64,000 bases of DNA from Methylobacterium hispanicum (GTDB lineage Bacteria > Pseudomonadota > Alphaproteobacteria > Rhizobiales > Beijerinckiaceae): positions 49,683 to 113,682 of the forward strand of contig NZ_BPQO01000024.1 of NCBI RefSeq assembly GCF_022179285.1, in the 5' to 3' direction. Within the stretch, counting starts at the first letter, position 1, and every line of letters begins with the position of its first letter. Of this stretch, positions 26,049 through 33,649 are shown one piece after another. The notes below the pieces were generated by a model. The model made no database searches, was not told the origin of the DNA, and was given only the letters and a program-made list of their open reading frames with translations. The position numbers and the translations under genes were made by a program.

Positions 26049-27662
26049 ATGGCGGCGGGGGCGACGACGAAGGCGAAGCGGGGCTACACCCGCGAGACGG
26101 TGAAGCTTACGAAGGCCCACGTGACCCGGGCCGAGAGGCTGCTGCTCGACGGCAAGGTCCCTGGCCGGGGCATGGAATGGGGCGACACGGAGGAGCGCGG
26201 GCTGACGCTGCGCCTCACGCCCCAGGCCCTGACCTGGTACCTGCGCACCCGGACCGACACGGTGAAGTTGGGCGCCTACCACCTTCTCGACGTCACCCAG
26301 GCCCGGTTCGCCGCCGAGAAGGCCAAGGTCGGCCTGCGGCAGGGCGACAACATGAAGTTCGAGATGTCGGTCTTCCATAACATCATGGCGCGGACCGGCG
26401 GCGACCTCGAAGTCGTCGGGGACGTCGCCTTCCCGGACCGCTCGGAGCCGCCGCCGGTGCCGAGCATGATCCGGCGCCGGAACGGGCCGTGGTTCTGGGA
26501 GGACATGATCGAGGAGTTCCTCGACTACAAGGCGACCAAGGTCGAGGCGAGCTATCTTCCCAAGTACGCCAAGTACCTGCGGCACCCCGGCTACGCATGC
26601 TTGGAGGGAATGCTGGTCTGTACCATCACCGTCGAGAGGTTGCAGGAGATCAGGGACGAGATCATCGCCAACTATTCCCTTTCGACCGCCGCTCGGTGCG
26701 TGAACCAGGCCAAGGACGCCTTCGATTGGGCCTGGCGGACGCACAGCGGCCGGAGCGGCCTGGCCAGGGCCGATGAGAAGTGGCCGATGTGGCGCGAGCA
26801 ATGGCACGTCGAGTACAAGTCCGGGAAGCGCAAGCACACGCCGACGCTCACCGAGCTCGCCCGCACGCTCGCCCTGGCCGAGCGCCACCGCTCCCTCGGG
26901 CAGACGGAGCACGGGACGTCGGCCGGCACGCTGGGCCTGCTTTGGTTCACGGTGCTGACGGGCCAGCGGACGGGCCAGGTCGCCAAGACGGAACTCGATC
27001 AGGTCGGCCACATCTCGCAGGACGCCGGCGTCCCGGGCGCCGATTGGGTCGCGGTGACGTGGCAGGGGCCGCAGATGAAGTCGAGGCGTCAGCACGTCCT
27101 GCCGCTGCCCCCTGCCGCCTGGCGGGAGCTCGAAGGCCTGCTCGCGCCCGCCCGCGCCAAGTCGAACCGTTGGCTGTTCCCGCCGAAGCGGGGGGCGGGG
27201 CACGCGAGCGCCGGGTCTATGAACCAGGTCCTGTTCCGCCTCGCCGGCAAGCGCCACAAGAAGGCCGATCCCCAGCGCGTCTCCCCGGAGGTGCCCCTCC
27301 CGGACCTGCTGACCGAGCACGGCATCCGCAAATGGACGTTGCATGACGTGCGGCGGTCGATCACCGAGTTCCTCGTGGACCGGAGGCTGGGCGGCGCCGC
27401 CTCGGCCATCCTCGACCACGAGATCGCGGGGGCGAAGGACCTGCGGGAGCAGACGGCCACGGTGACGCGGCTGCACTACGACACCGCGCAGCGGATCGCG
27501 CTCAAGGCCGAGGGCATGGCGCTCTGGTGCGACGCCCTGCTGGCCGAGGTCGAGCGGGAGCGGGCGCTGCTGGCCCTGCAGCCGTTGCCGGCGCCGCGGC
27601 CGCGCCCGAAGCGTAAGCCTGCCAAGCGCAACCCGGGCCGTCCCAGGAAGATCGCGGCCTAA
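26049..27662 (+). CDS. Tyrosine recombinase / integrase, 537 aa
   Basis: Site-specific recombinase. N-terminal arm-binding region, then a SAM-like core domain (~155-270), and the catalytic domain with Arg in TVLTGQRTGQVAK (~306), His-x-x-Arg in LHDVRRSITEF (~430), the second His in AILDHEIAG (~455) and Tyr nucleophile in RLHYDTAQ (~475). A basic tail (RPRPKRKPAKRNPGRPRK) ends the protein. Placement beside a tRNA-Gly 3' half marks the left end of an integrated element. Confidence 0.93.
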   Translation: MAAGATTKAKRGYTRETVKLTKAHVTRAERLLLDGKVPGRGMEWGDTEERGLTLRLTPQALTWYLRTRTDTVKLGAYHLLDVTQARFAAEKAKVGLRQGDNMKFEMSVFHNIMARTGGDLEVVGDVAFPDRSEPPPVPSMIRRRNGPWFWEDMIEEFLDYKATKVEASYLPKYAKYLRHPGYACLEGMLVCTITVERLQEIRDEIIANYSLSTAARCVNQAKDAFDWAWRTHSGRSGLARADEKWPMWREQWHVEYKSGKRKHTPTLTELARTLALAERHRSLGQTEHGTSAGTLGLLWFTVLTGQRTGQVAKTELDQVGHISQDAGVPGADWVAVTWQGPQMKSRRQHVLPLPPAAWRELEGLLAPARAKSNRWLFPPKRGAGHASAGSMNQVLFRLAGKRHKKADPQRVSPEVPLPDLLTEHGIRKWTLHDVRRSITEFLVDRRLGGAASAILDHEIAGAKDLREQTATVTRLHYDTAQRIALKAEGMALWCDALLAEVERERALLALQPLPAPRPRPKRKPAKRNPGRPRKIAA

Positions 27663-27859
27663 CCGGCCAGCCGCCGCAGCCGGCGTCCGCGCCGGTCCCG
27701 GCCGAGCGCCCTCGCCAGGTCGGCCGGGCGCTCGGCCCGCACGAATCCCGGCCCGCCCCGGCGTGCGGCCGCCGTCTCCAGGTCCTCCGCCATCGCCCTC
27801 CGCAACGCGTCCCGCTCGTCCCCGGCGGCCGCGCCCGCGATGTCGTCCCAGCTTGGCAT
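27659..27859 (-). CDS. Small hypothetical protein, 66 aa
   Basis: MPSWDDIAGAAAGDERDALR then an Arg/Ala-rich helical tail; no family recognised. A ribosome site (GGAGAGGG) lies 4 bp before the ATG. Its stop overlaps the convergent integrase stop by 4 bp. Possibly an excisionase-sized basic protein, but no HTH is evident. Confidence 0.5.
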   Translation of the reverse strand: MPSWDDIAGAAAGDERDALRRAMAEDLETAAARRGGPGFVRAERPADLARALGRDRRGRRLRRLAG

Positions 27860-27924
27860 TGACCCTCTCCGCCTTGAGAACAGATAGGGAACGGACGGAT
27901 CGGGTCAACGGAGGGGGGGACGGG

Positions 27925-28206
27925 ATGGAGGTGCCGCGGACGCTGGGGGCGTTCCCCAACCGGCGGGTCGTCATCGTCTGCCCCTGGTGCCCTCGGCGCC
28001 ATGGCTCCTACGACACCGACAGGCTGATCGCGCGCCTCGGTCCCCGGGCGTCGCTGGAGGATGTCCTGGCCGCCCTCGTCGTCGGATGCCGGTGGCCGAA
28101 GGCGTGGCACGTCCGCGGGCCGTCGCAGTACGTCCCCTGGTGCCGGGCGAGGTTCGCCGACCTCGGGAGCCGGCGCCCTCCGGACCGCGACGTGCCCGCT
28201 CCGTAA
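27925..28206 (+). CDS. Small Cys-rich hypothetical protein, 93 aa
   Basis: Starts MEVPRTLGAFPNRRVVIVCPWCPRRH: a CxxC-x3-H cluster suggests a zinc-binding fold, with further Cys in VVGCRW and PWCRARF. A strong ribosome site (GAGGGGGGGA) precedes the ATG. The stop codon lies inside a long inverted repeat. Unknown function. Confidence 0.6.
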   Translation: MEVPRTLGAFPNRRVVIVCPWCPRRHGSYDTDRLIARLGPRASLEDVLAALVVGCRWPKAWHVRGPSQYVPWCRARFADLGSRRPPDRDVPAP

Positions 28207-28246
28207 CAATGTCATCCATCCCCGGCGCTGGATGACATTTTTACGG
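28201..28246 (+). terminator. Long inverted repeat / terminator, 17-bp stem
   Basis: CCGTAA-c-AATGTCATCCA, a 10-nt loop, then TGGATGACATT-t-TTACGG: 17 paired positions with one internal mismatch. The upstream gene's TAA stop (28204-28206) is inside the left arm and the right arm contains a run of five T. It may act as a terminator, but the AT-rich arms and symmetry also resemble a protein-binding operator. Confidence 0.65.
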
Positions 28247-28445
28247 ACGCCGCCTCCGCCCAGGCTTTCCGTTAACCCTGCCGCACGACCCCGCTTGACG
28301 GGTCGAATCTGGAGCTGCGATCCCTGGTCCCACACCGCGACCGAGAGGCGACCGTGAAACGCCGAATAGCCCCCAAACCGACGAGACCGACCATCCCGGG
28401 GGCGTGACGCCGCGCGCGCAGCCCCCCTTCGAGGAGGCTGCCTTC

Positions 28446-29036
28446 ATGACCAAGACCACGACTTCGACCGCCCGCGTGCTCCTGACCGCGGACCACCATT
28501 TCGGCCACGAGGCCGTGCTCAGGATGAGCGGCCGCCCGTTCGCCTCCATCGGCGAGCACGACGAGTACCTCGTCGAGGCCTGGAACGCCTCCGTCGGCCC
28601 GAAGGACGAGGTCTGGCACCTCGGCGACTTCGCCTACAAGTGCACCCAGGAGCACGCCGCGCGCGTGTTTTCCCGCCTCAACGGGGTCAAGCGGTTGGTG
28701 CACGGCAATCACGAAAAGCGCGGCAAGACGCTGCCCTGGGCGTCGCAGCACGAGGGCTTCGTCGACACCGTCATTGAGGGGCGCCGCGCGTTCCTCTGCC
28801 ATTACGCCTTCCGGGCCTGGCCAGGGGCCTTCCGCGGCACGCTCCACTTCTACGGCCACACGCACGGCCTCTTGCCGGACACCCGGCAGTCCTGCGACGT
28901 CGGCGTGGACCGATGGCAGTACCGGCCGGCGTCGTTCCCCGAGATCCTGGCGCGGCTGGAGGCGACCGAGGCGCTGCCCGAGGAGGTCGTCCTCGGGCAG
29001 GCCCAGGATGCCGCCCGCGAGGCCGACGAGGCCTGA
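28446..29036 (+). CDS. Calcineurin-like metallophosphoesterase, 196 aa
   Basis: All metal-binding motifs of the family are present: ADHHFGH (D-x-H), WHLGDFAY (GD), VHGNHEKRG (GNHE), CHYAF and YGHTHG. Phage- and element-encoded members are typically small phosphodiesterases of uncertain substrate. ATG 28446 was chosen over 28404; GGAGG precedes it. Transcribed toward a perfect terminator. A homologous C-terminal relic exists at 41539-41690. Confidence 0.88.
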   Translation: MTKTTTSTARVLLTADHHFGHEAVLRMSGRPFASIGEHDEYLVEAWNASVGPKDEVWHLGDFAYKCTQEHAARVFSRLNGVKRLVHGNHEKRGKTLPWASQHEGFVDTVIEGRRAFLCHYAFRAWPGAFRGTLHFYGHTHGLLPDTRQSCDVGVDRWQYRPASFPEILARLEATEALPEEVVLGQAQDAAREADEA

Positions 29037-29079
29037 AACGAGAAGGGCCCCCGGCGGCGAACCGGGGGCCCTTCTCGTT
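29037..29079. terminator. Perfect 18-bp terminator hairpin
   Basis: AACGAGAAGGGCCCCCGG and its exact complement around a 7-nt loop, immediately after the metallophosphoesterase stop codon and just before the stop of the convergent gene at 29084. Works as a bidirectional terminator. Confidence 0.85.
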
Positions 29080-29083
29080 GTGG

Positions 29084-29407
29084 CTATCGGCGCGGGCCCG
29101 GCGGTCCCCTGAGTTCCTGCTCGATCTCGTACGCCGCCACCATCGCGTCGTCGGCGGCGTCATGCAGGCGGCCGGCCTCGGTCTCAAGGGCGTCCGCGTG
29201 ATCCCGCAGGATCAGCGGCAGCGCCGCGATGGCCCAGGGCAGGATCTCCATCGCGCCGGTCCTCCACCGTGACACCGACCTCGGGTCGATGGTCTCGCGA
29301 GGCCCGTCCGGGTGATAGGCCCCCAGGGCCCGGGCGACAGCCTTCGCCCAGTTGTCGTCGCCCGTCAGGGCCTCGCCGGCACGGGCCAACATCTCGCGCG
29401 GGGTCAT
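29084..29407 (-). CDS. Hypothetical protein, 107 aa
   Basis: MTPREMLARAGEALTGDDNW, a mid-region RSVSRWRTGAMEILPWAI, and a helical tail. The central stretch resembles HTH-type small proteins found in Rhizobiales prophages, where a helix precedes a SxxRWRxG turn, so a DNA-binding role is possible but unproven. Its ATG overlaps the stop of the upstream gene (ATGA at 29407). Confidence 0.65.
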   Translation of the reverse strand: MTPREMLARAGEALTGDDNWAKAVARALGAYHPDGPRETIDPRSVSRWRTGAMEILPWAIAALPLILRDHADALETEAGRLHDAADDAMVAAYEIEQELRGPPGPRR

Positions 29408-29706
29408 CAGAGCTTCTCCCTCCAGATCACGGTGCCGCGGTCGGCGTCGAGCCAGAAGAACAGCTCCCAAGGCTCGCCCTCGAAAACCTGGCCCCATGCC
29501 AGGACGGCGCCGCTGACGAGAGTGGCCGCGAACTCGTCGCTGGGGCGGTCCTCGCGGTACCACGCCGGGCGGCGCTTGCCGGTCGAGGCGTGGACGTGGG
29601 CGACGCGGCGGCGGGCCTCCTGGACGTCGATGACGTCGGAGAGGGCGTTGAGGACGGCCTCGGAGACCGAGTTGCGGTAGCGGGCGGGGATGGCGGAGAC
29701 GATCAT
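29407..29706 (-). CDS. Hypothetical protein, 99 aa
   Basis: MIVSAIPARYRNSVSEAVLN, then aromatic-rich ELFFWLDADRGTVIWREKL at the end. AAGGAG lies 8 bp before the ATG. It overlaps the next gene by 3 bp. No family recognised; part of the run of minus-strand orphan genes of the element. Confidence 0.65.
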   Translation of the reverse strand: MIVSAIPARYRNSVSEAVLNALSDVIDVQEARRRVAHVHASTGKRRPAWYREDRPSDEFAATLVSGAVLAWGQVFEGEPWELFFWLDADRGTVIWREKL

Positions 29707-29718
29707 GGGGGCGGCTCC

Positions 29719-30156
29719 TTAAATGCCCAGGCTGCGGGCGCGGACGACCTCGGGCTCAAGCTCGGCGAGGAACGCGAGGCCGAGCAGGTTGACGTAGTAG
29801 CCGGACCGGCGCGGCGGCTCCGGTTTGCGCCGGCCGGCCGAGGCGGTCGTCATCGGGGCGGTTTCGACAGTGAGGTAGACATCGCCGTCGGGGATGGCGT
29901 CGAAATGGTCGTCCAGGCAGGCCTGCTGCCAGACGATGCGGGCCTCGTCGTGCGACCGGGCCCAGACCTCCATGGCCAGGCTTTCGTGGACCGGCTCCTG
30001 CGTCCGAGGGTCGACGGGGCGACAGATGTGCGCCTCCGGCTCGCCAAGCACCAGGGCGAGGATCTGGGCGACGTTCTCGGACCGGGTCCGGGCGGGACCC
30101 GCTTCGTCCTCGCGGAGGGGGCGCCGCGGAGGCGCGGGACGGAGGAATGGGCGCAT
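29719..30156 (-). CDS. Hypothetical protein, 145 aa
   Basis: N-terminus basic and Pro-rich (MRPFLRPAPPRRPLREDEAG); the core VWARSHDEARIVWQQACLDD reads as an alpha/beta domain; the tail is SGYYVNLLGLAFLAELEPEV. The start is fixed by AGGAG in a leader that recurs before the next gene upstream (AGGAGCATCCTC-A/G-ATG). The long overlapping frames around it are shadows. Unknown function. Confidence 0.62.
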   Translation of the reverse strand: MRPFLRPAPPRRPLREDEAGPARTRSENVAQILALVLGEPEAHICRPVDPRTQEPVHESLAMEVWARSHDEARIVWQQACLDDHFDAIPDGDVYLTVETAPMTTASAGRRKPEPPRRSGYYVNLLGLAFLAELEPEVVRARSLGI

Positions 30157-30159
30157 TGA

Positions 30160-30284
30160 GGATGCTCCTGTCGGTGGCGGGCGGCTCATGCCGGCCCGAG
30201 GGGGGAAGGAATCCGGCCCCCGGCTGGCCGCCCCCTGAGGCGGCCGGCGAGAGGCCGGGGCGGGTGCCCCGGCGGTTGGCTGGT
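30160..30284 (-). repeat. Structured intergenic spacer, copy A
   Basis: Homologous along its length to 30621-30739. On the minus strand it holds GCCGGGGC-accc-GCCCCGGC, then a second stem (GGCCGCC/GGCGGCC), then the leader with AGGAGCATCCTC. Between copies the second stem changes on both sides while staying paired. Confidence 0.6.
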
Positions 30285-30617
30285 TCAGACGGCGTTCGGG
30301 TCGAAGGCGAGGATCGCGTCGCAGGACATGTCGCCCAGCCCTGCGTCGAGCATCCGCCACATGTCCGTGGCGGCGCCGTCGACAGCGGCCGCGTGATCGC
30401 GCATCGCCTCGGCCCAAACGCCGGTCGTGACGTGGACGGCGACGACGGCGGCGTGCGCCTCGGCCACCAGGGCGTCGAGTTCCGCGCGGCGCGCCTTGAC
30501 GGCGGCGGCGAGGTTCTGCGCACGGACGATGGCGGCGTCGCGGGCGTCGTAGGCCCGGGTCAGGGCCTGGCAGGTGACGACCGGAATGGCGGCGGCGACG
30601 GTGACGAGGGCGTTCAT
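30285..30617 (-). CDS. Hypothetical protein with exported or membrane-anchored look, 110 aa
   Basis: MNALVTVAAAIPVVTCQALT could be a weak signal or anchor; the remainder is Ala-rich helical (RAQNLAAAVKARRAELDALV) and ends DMSCDAILAFDPNAV. Start set by AGGAGCATCCTCG-ATG. Flanked on both sides by the two homologous structured spacers. Resembles small Rz- or spanin-sized proteins but no motif confirms that. Confidence 0.6.
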   Translation of the reverse strand: MNALVTVAAAIPVVTCQALTRAYDARDAAIVRAQNLAAAVKARRAELDALVAEAHAAVVAVHVTTGVWAEAMRDHAAAVDGAATDMWRMLDAGLGDMSCDAILAFDPNAV

Positions 30618-30620
30618 CGA

Positions 30621-30739
30621 GGATGCTCCTGTGGTGGCGGGCGGCTCTGCCGGCCCTGGGGGAAGGACTGTCCGGCCCCCGGCGGGGCGCCCCGTGAGGC
30701 GACCCGCGAGAGGCCGGGGCTGGTGCCCCGGCGGCGGCG
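30621..30739 (-). repeat. Structured intergenic spacer, copy B
   Basis: Second copy of the spacer at 30160-30284. GCCGGGGC-acca-GCCCCGGC is kept; the second stem reads CGGGgCGCC/GGCGaCCCG instead of GGCCGCC/GGCGGCC, i.e. compensating changes. Ends in the same leader and ribosome site before the next gene. Confidence 0.6.
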
Positions 30740-31153
30740 TCAGATCTCGGCGAGGGCCGCCATGTCGACGCGGTACTCCTCGACGCGTTGGAGGAAGGCG
30801 AGCCGCTGGGCCTCGTCATCGGCGCGCTCCTGCTCGATGCGCTGGCGCTCCGCCTCGGCCTCGATGTGGGCGTAGGCGCCGCCGGCGGCCGCAGCCTCTT
30901 CGCGGGTGACGATGGCAACGGTCCGGCGGCGGGCGAGACGCTCCTCGACGGCGAGGTCGGGATGGGCTTCGAGGCGGGCGAGGAGTTCCTCGCGCGAGGT
31001 CCGGTACTTGCTGCCGTAGCGGGCGGCGCGGCCGGTCAGCGTCGAGCCGGACCAGGCCTCGGAGCCGTTGAGAACGGCGCGCTGGTAGGAGCCGCGGGCG
31101 CACCCGTAGGCGGCGAGGACGGCGGCGGGGCTGATGTCGGTGTAAGCGCTCAT
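30740..31153 (-). CDS. Hypothetical charged coiled-coil protein, 137 aa
   Basis: MSAYTDISPAAVLAAYGCAR, a basic middle (TGRAARYGSKYRTSREELLA) and a Glu/Arg-rich helix (EAEAERQRIEQERADDEAQR) toward the C-terminus. ATG at 31153 follows AAGGGGCATCCTA, a variant of the recurring leader. Unknown function. Confidence 0.62.
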   Translation of the reverse strand: MSAYTDISPAAVLAAYGCARGSYQRAVLNGSEAWSGSTLTGRAARYGSKYRTSREELLARLEAHPDLAVEERLARRRTVAIVTREEAAAAGGAYAHIEAEAERQRIEQERADDEAQRLAFLQRVEEYRVDMAALAEI

Positions 31154-31187
31154 TAGGATGCCCCTTCTGATGGGAGGCTGTACCTGC

Positions 31188-31216
31188 CCATGACCGGAAT
31201 ATGCCATCGGTCATGG
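31188..31216. promoter_or_regulatory. Perfect 9-bp inverted repeat, candidate operator
   Basis: CCATGACCG, an 11-nt spacer, CGGTCATGG. It lies 35 bp upstream of the gene starting at 31153 (minus) and next to a pair of AGTGTAACG repeats, so it is likely a regulatory region of the small-gene cluster. Confidence 0.5.
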
Positions 31217-31257
31217 CGCAGCACAAGCATTATCAAGAAGAAATCGCGCATTCATCG

Positions 31258-31287
31258 AGTGTAACGCGCGATCAATACAGTGTAACG
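31258..31287. repeat. Two AGTGTAACG direct repeats, 21 bp apart
   Basis: AGTGTAACG at 31258-31266 and 31279-31287, start-to-start spacing 21 bp (two helical turns). A related phrase GTAACGGATT-TCAGA recurs at about 37918. Candidate binding sites for an element-encoded regulator or replication protein. Confidence 0.45.
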
Positions 31288-31334
31288 GATTGTCAGAGGT
31301 CCGTTGGGGTTTCAGGCGGCCTCGCCGCGGCGGG

Positions 31335-31622
31335 TCAAGGCCACACCGCCAAGCTCATGTCTCGCTTCAACTCCGTCAGAGCGTCCCGCTCCAGATCTTC
31401 AAGCGGGCGGTTCGGGCAGGTGTCCTGCACCCCGACAATGCGGGCGTGCTTCTCGGCGAACCGGACGGGGCCGCACATGTAGGCGTCCTCAACCATGTCC
31501 TTGGCCTCCTTCAGCCCGACGCCGAGGGCGCGCCGGAGCCACTTGATGGCCTCGATCTTCGGGTGGGCGGTCTGCTCGGACGAGCGGATGGCGAGGCGGA
31601 CGATGGACTGCAGGTCAATCAC
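31335..31622 (-). CDS. Ribosomal protein L7/L12 C-terminal-domain-like protein, 95 aa
   Basis: Residues ~22-46 (KIEAIKWLRRALGVGLKEAK then DMVEDAY) match the L7/L12 C-terminal helix pair (KxxVIKxVRxxTGLGLKEAKDLVE). The rest differs: MIDLQSIVRLAIRSSEQTAH at the N-terminus and a Cys-containing tail. In ribosomes this surface recruits translational GTPases; small phage and element proteins of this kind are known but uncharacterised. It starts 8 bp inside the upstream membrane-protein gene. Confidence 0.72.
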   Translation of the reverse strand: MIDLQSIVRLAIRSSEQTAHPKIEAIKWLRRALGVGLKEAKDMVEDAYMCGPVRFAEKHARIVGVQDTCPNRPLEDLERDALTELKRDMSLAVWP

Positions 31623-31866
31623 GGGACGCCTCCTTGGCGGCGGTTGCGGAAGGGGTGGTGTCGTCGGCGACGCCGGCGGCGTTCCCGACGATGGCGAGGA
31701 CGGCCCAGACGAAGACGAAGCCGGAGGCGAACAGGCTGGCGTGCCACGCCGCGCGGGCGAGGTCCCAGCCGGCGCCGGCCAGGACGAAGACGATGGCCAC
31801 GATGGCGGCCGCGCTGATGGAGACCCGCCCGGGGCCTCCGGCGATGAGGGCGAGGAAGGGGCGCAT
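31615..31866 (-). CDS. Small two-helix membrane protein, 83 aa
   Basis: Two hydrophobic segments: VSISAAAIVAIVFVLAGAGW (~15-34) and LFASGFVFVWAVLAIVGNAA (~45-64), with a short polar tail. Overlaps the next gene by 8 bp and shares its first base with the last base of the upstream gene. Unknown role; holin-like topology is possible but no lysis genes accompany it. Confidence 0.6.
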   Translation of the reverse strand: MRPFLALIAGGPGRVSISAAAIVAIVFVLAGAGWDLARAAWHASLFASGFVFVWAVLAIVGNAAGVADDTTPSATAAKEASRD

Positions 31867-32687
31867 CAGGCGGTCGCCTTCCCAAGGTTGAAGGTCCCCA
31901 GCGTGCCGACCCGCACAACCCGGTTCCCGTCGCGGCGAAGCTGGGCAATCTCGACGGCGGCGGATATCTCGCGGACGTCGAGGTGCTGCTCCATCGCGGG
32001 GCGGAACAGCGGGTCCTCGGCGAGCTCGGGGTGCTCCTCCAGCAGGTTCACGATGAACGCCTTACCTGCGAGCTCGTGGACTACGTCTAGGCTCGTGCTC
32101 GGCTTCGACACGCACCCGTTCGTCAGGTCCCAGAAGAGCGTCTCGATGGTCTGCTTGAAGGCCGCGTGCTCGTCGACCAGCCAGCCCAGCGTGACCGCAT
32201 CTTCGAGCGGGTAGCTGTCGAGACCGAGGGCCTCGGCGGCGGCGGAGTTGCCCTCGTAGTCCTCGCAGTTGAACAGGACGAGGTCCCTGGTGACCACCGG
32301 CGCCTCGACGGTCGTGATCCCCTTGCCGCGCGGGACGTCCACAGACCGCCCGGGCTCCAACGCCCCAGGCATGAAGCCCGACCCCGACGCGGACAATACC
32401 AGCGACTGCACCCAATCGAGGTAGTCCCGGTGACTGACGCCGTCCCAGCAACCGGTTCGGCGGGCGAACTCCACGCGATCCGCCGTGGTCGAGCCGGGCT
32501 GCGGCTTCCGCACGACGGAGAACCCGGCCGCGTCGAGGGCCTGCATGACGTCGTGGGCTAACACGTCAGCCGAAGCGGGATGGTCGAGATCCACTCCGCG
32601 CATGCTGAGATGAATGGCGGCTACGGCTACCGTCTCCGCGCCGTCGACGGTGAACTCGGTCTTGAACTCGTTGGTCTGGCGCTTCAC
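31866..32687 (-). CDS. Hypothetical protein, 273 aa
   Basis: Begins VKRQTNEFKTEFTVDGAETV and contains the well-conserved-looking acidic segments VDLDHPASADVLAHDVMQAL and LVLFNCEDYEGNSAAAEALG. No catalytic motif recognised. GTG at 32687 was chosen because AGGAG lies 6 bp upstream in a leader (CCCCGGTTTC..AGGAGCGC) that recurs before the gene at 34396; the ATG at 32738 is out of reach of any ribosome site. Confidence 0.65.
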   Translation of the reverse strand: MKRQTNEFKTEFTVDGAETVAVAAIHLSMRGVDLDHPASADVLAHDVMQALDAAGFSVVRKPQPGSTTADRVEFARRTGCWDGVSHRDYLDWVQSLVLSASGSGFMPGALEPGRSVDVPRGKGITTVEAPVVTRDLVLFNCEDYEGNSAAAEALGLDSYPLEDAVTLGWLVDEHAAFKQTIETLFWDLTNGCVSKPSTSLDVVHELAGKAFIVNLLEEHPELAEDPLFRPAMEQHLDVREISAAVEIAQLRRDGNRVVRVGTLGTFNLGKATA

Positions 32688-32728
32688 GAAGCGCTCCTGA
32701 GAAACCGGGGTGGGGGGGAGGAATCGGT

Positions 32729-32769
32729 GGTGCGCCACTGCCGCCTGGCGCGCGACGGAGAGCGATGCC
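32729..32769 (-). repeat. 3'-UTR hairpin motif, copy 1
   Basis: GCGCCA-ctgccgcc-TGGCGC followed by CGACGGAG, directly after the stop of the gene at 32770. The same hairpin and flank recur at 33615-33649 after another stop codon. Confidence 0.5.
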
Positions 32770-33546
32770 TCAGGCGGTCGGCTCCACGACAGGGCCGAGC
32801 AGTGCGATCTCGTCAGCCGGGCGCGGCCCGTACCGGCGCAGGTTGTCGTTGCGGAACCAGCCGCCGCCGATCTTCCCGGTCTCGCCGGAGTGGTAGAGGA
32901 GCTTGGTCGTCCCGTCGGACGGGTCGATCTCCTGCACCAGGCCGATCTTGACCCCCTCAGCCTCCATGGGCGGGTGCTGGCTGTCGCCGACGCTCAGGAT
33001 CTCGACGAGCTCGCCCTTCTTCCACTCGGGCTTGCGTTCCCGGCCGGCGTGCCGGTCCCGGAGCTCCGCCACCATTTCCTGCAGGGTGAGCGCCTTCGCC
33101 GGCTCGGGCTTGGCCGCTTCCTTGGCCAGCTTCTCCCGCCAAGCCGTCTCGTGCTCGGGCGTCCAAGCCTCGAAGTTGAAGCTCTCCCCCATGCACGCCT
33201 GCAGAACGCCGTTGCGGTGGACGCCGTAACGGATGTCGAGGACGCGGCCGAAAGCGCTTGACCCGGCATCTTCGGGGTTGGTCGCCGTCTGGATGCGGAT
33301 CGGCTCGTAGAGAACCTCAAGGACCACGCACGGCTCGCCGGGCCCCTTCAAGGGCGCGTCGGGCCGCTGCACGACGATGTCGCCGACTGCGAAGGGGCAG
33401 TAGCCGTACTCCTCCGCCGCCTTGGCGAAGCGTGCGAGGATGCCGTCGGCGTCGAGCTTGATCGGCTCCGGCTTGTCGGCGGCACGCGCCTCCATGAGGG
33501 CCGGAGGGAGGGAGGAACCGAGGGACGAGAGAAGGCTGCTCAGCAT
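32770..33546 (-). CDS. Hypothetical protein, 258 aa
   Basis: Contains PFAVGDIVVQRPDAPLKGPG, a middle helix (EKLAKEAAKPEPAKALTLQE) and WKKGELVEILSVGDSQHPP, which together suggest two SH3-like beta barrels joined by a helix; the last ends GGGWFRNDNLRRYGPRPADE. No enzyme motif. Weak ribosome site AGGT. Part of the element's orphan gene run. Confidence 0.65.
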   Translation of the reverse strand: MLSSLLSSLGSSLPPALMEARAADKPEPIKLDADGILARFAKAAEEYGYCPFAVGDIVVQRPDAPLKGPGEPCVVLEVLYEPIRIQTATNPEDAGSSAFGRVLDIRYGVHRNGVLQACMGESFNFEAWTPEHETAWREKLAKEAAKPEPAKALTLQEMVAELRDRHAGRERKPEWKKGELVEILSVGDSQHPPMEAEGVKIGLVQEIDPSDGTTKLLYHSGETGKIGGGWFRNDNLRRYGPRPADEIALLGPVVEPTA

Positions 33547-33614
33547 GGCTGTGACCTGTCTGGATGGGTGGCGGGATTGCCCCCTTTGGCGGGGCGGGCC
33601 GGGAAGCTCGCGGG

Positions 33615-33649
33615 TGCGCCACCGTCGCCTGGCGCGTCGACGGAGGCCC
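33615..33649 (-). repeat. 3'-UTR hairpin motif, copy 2
   Basis: GTGCGCCA-ccgtcgcc-TGGCGCGTC then GACGGAG, immediately after the stop of the gene at 33650; matches 32729-32769. Confidence 0.5.
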
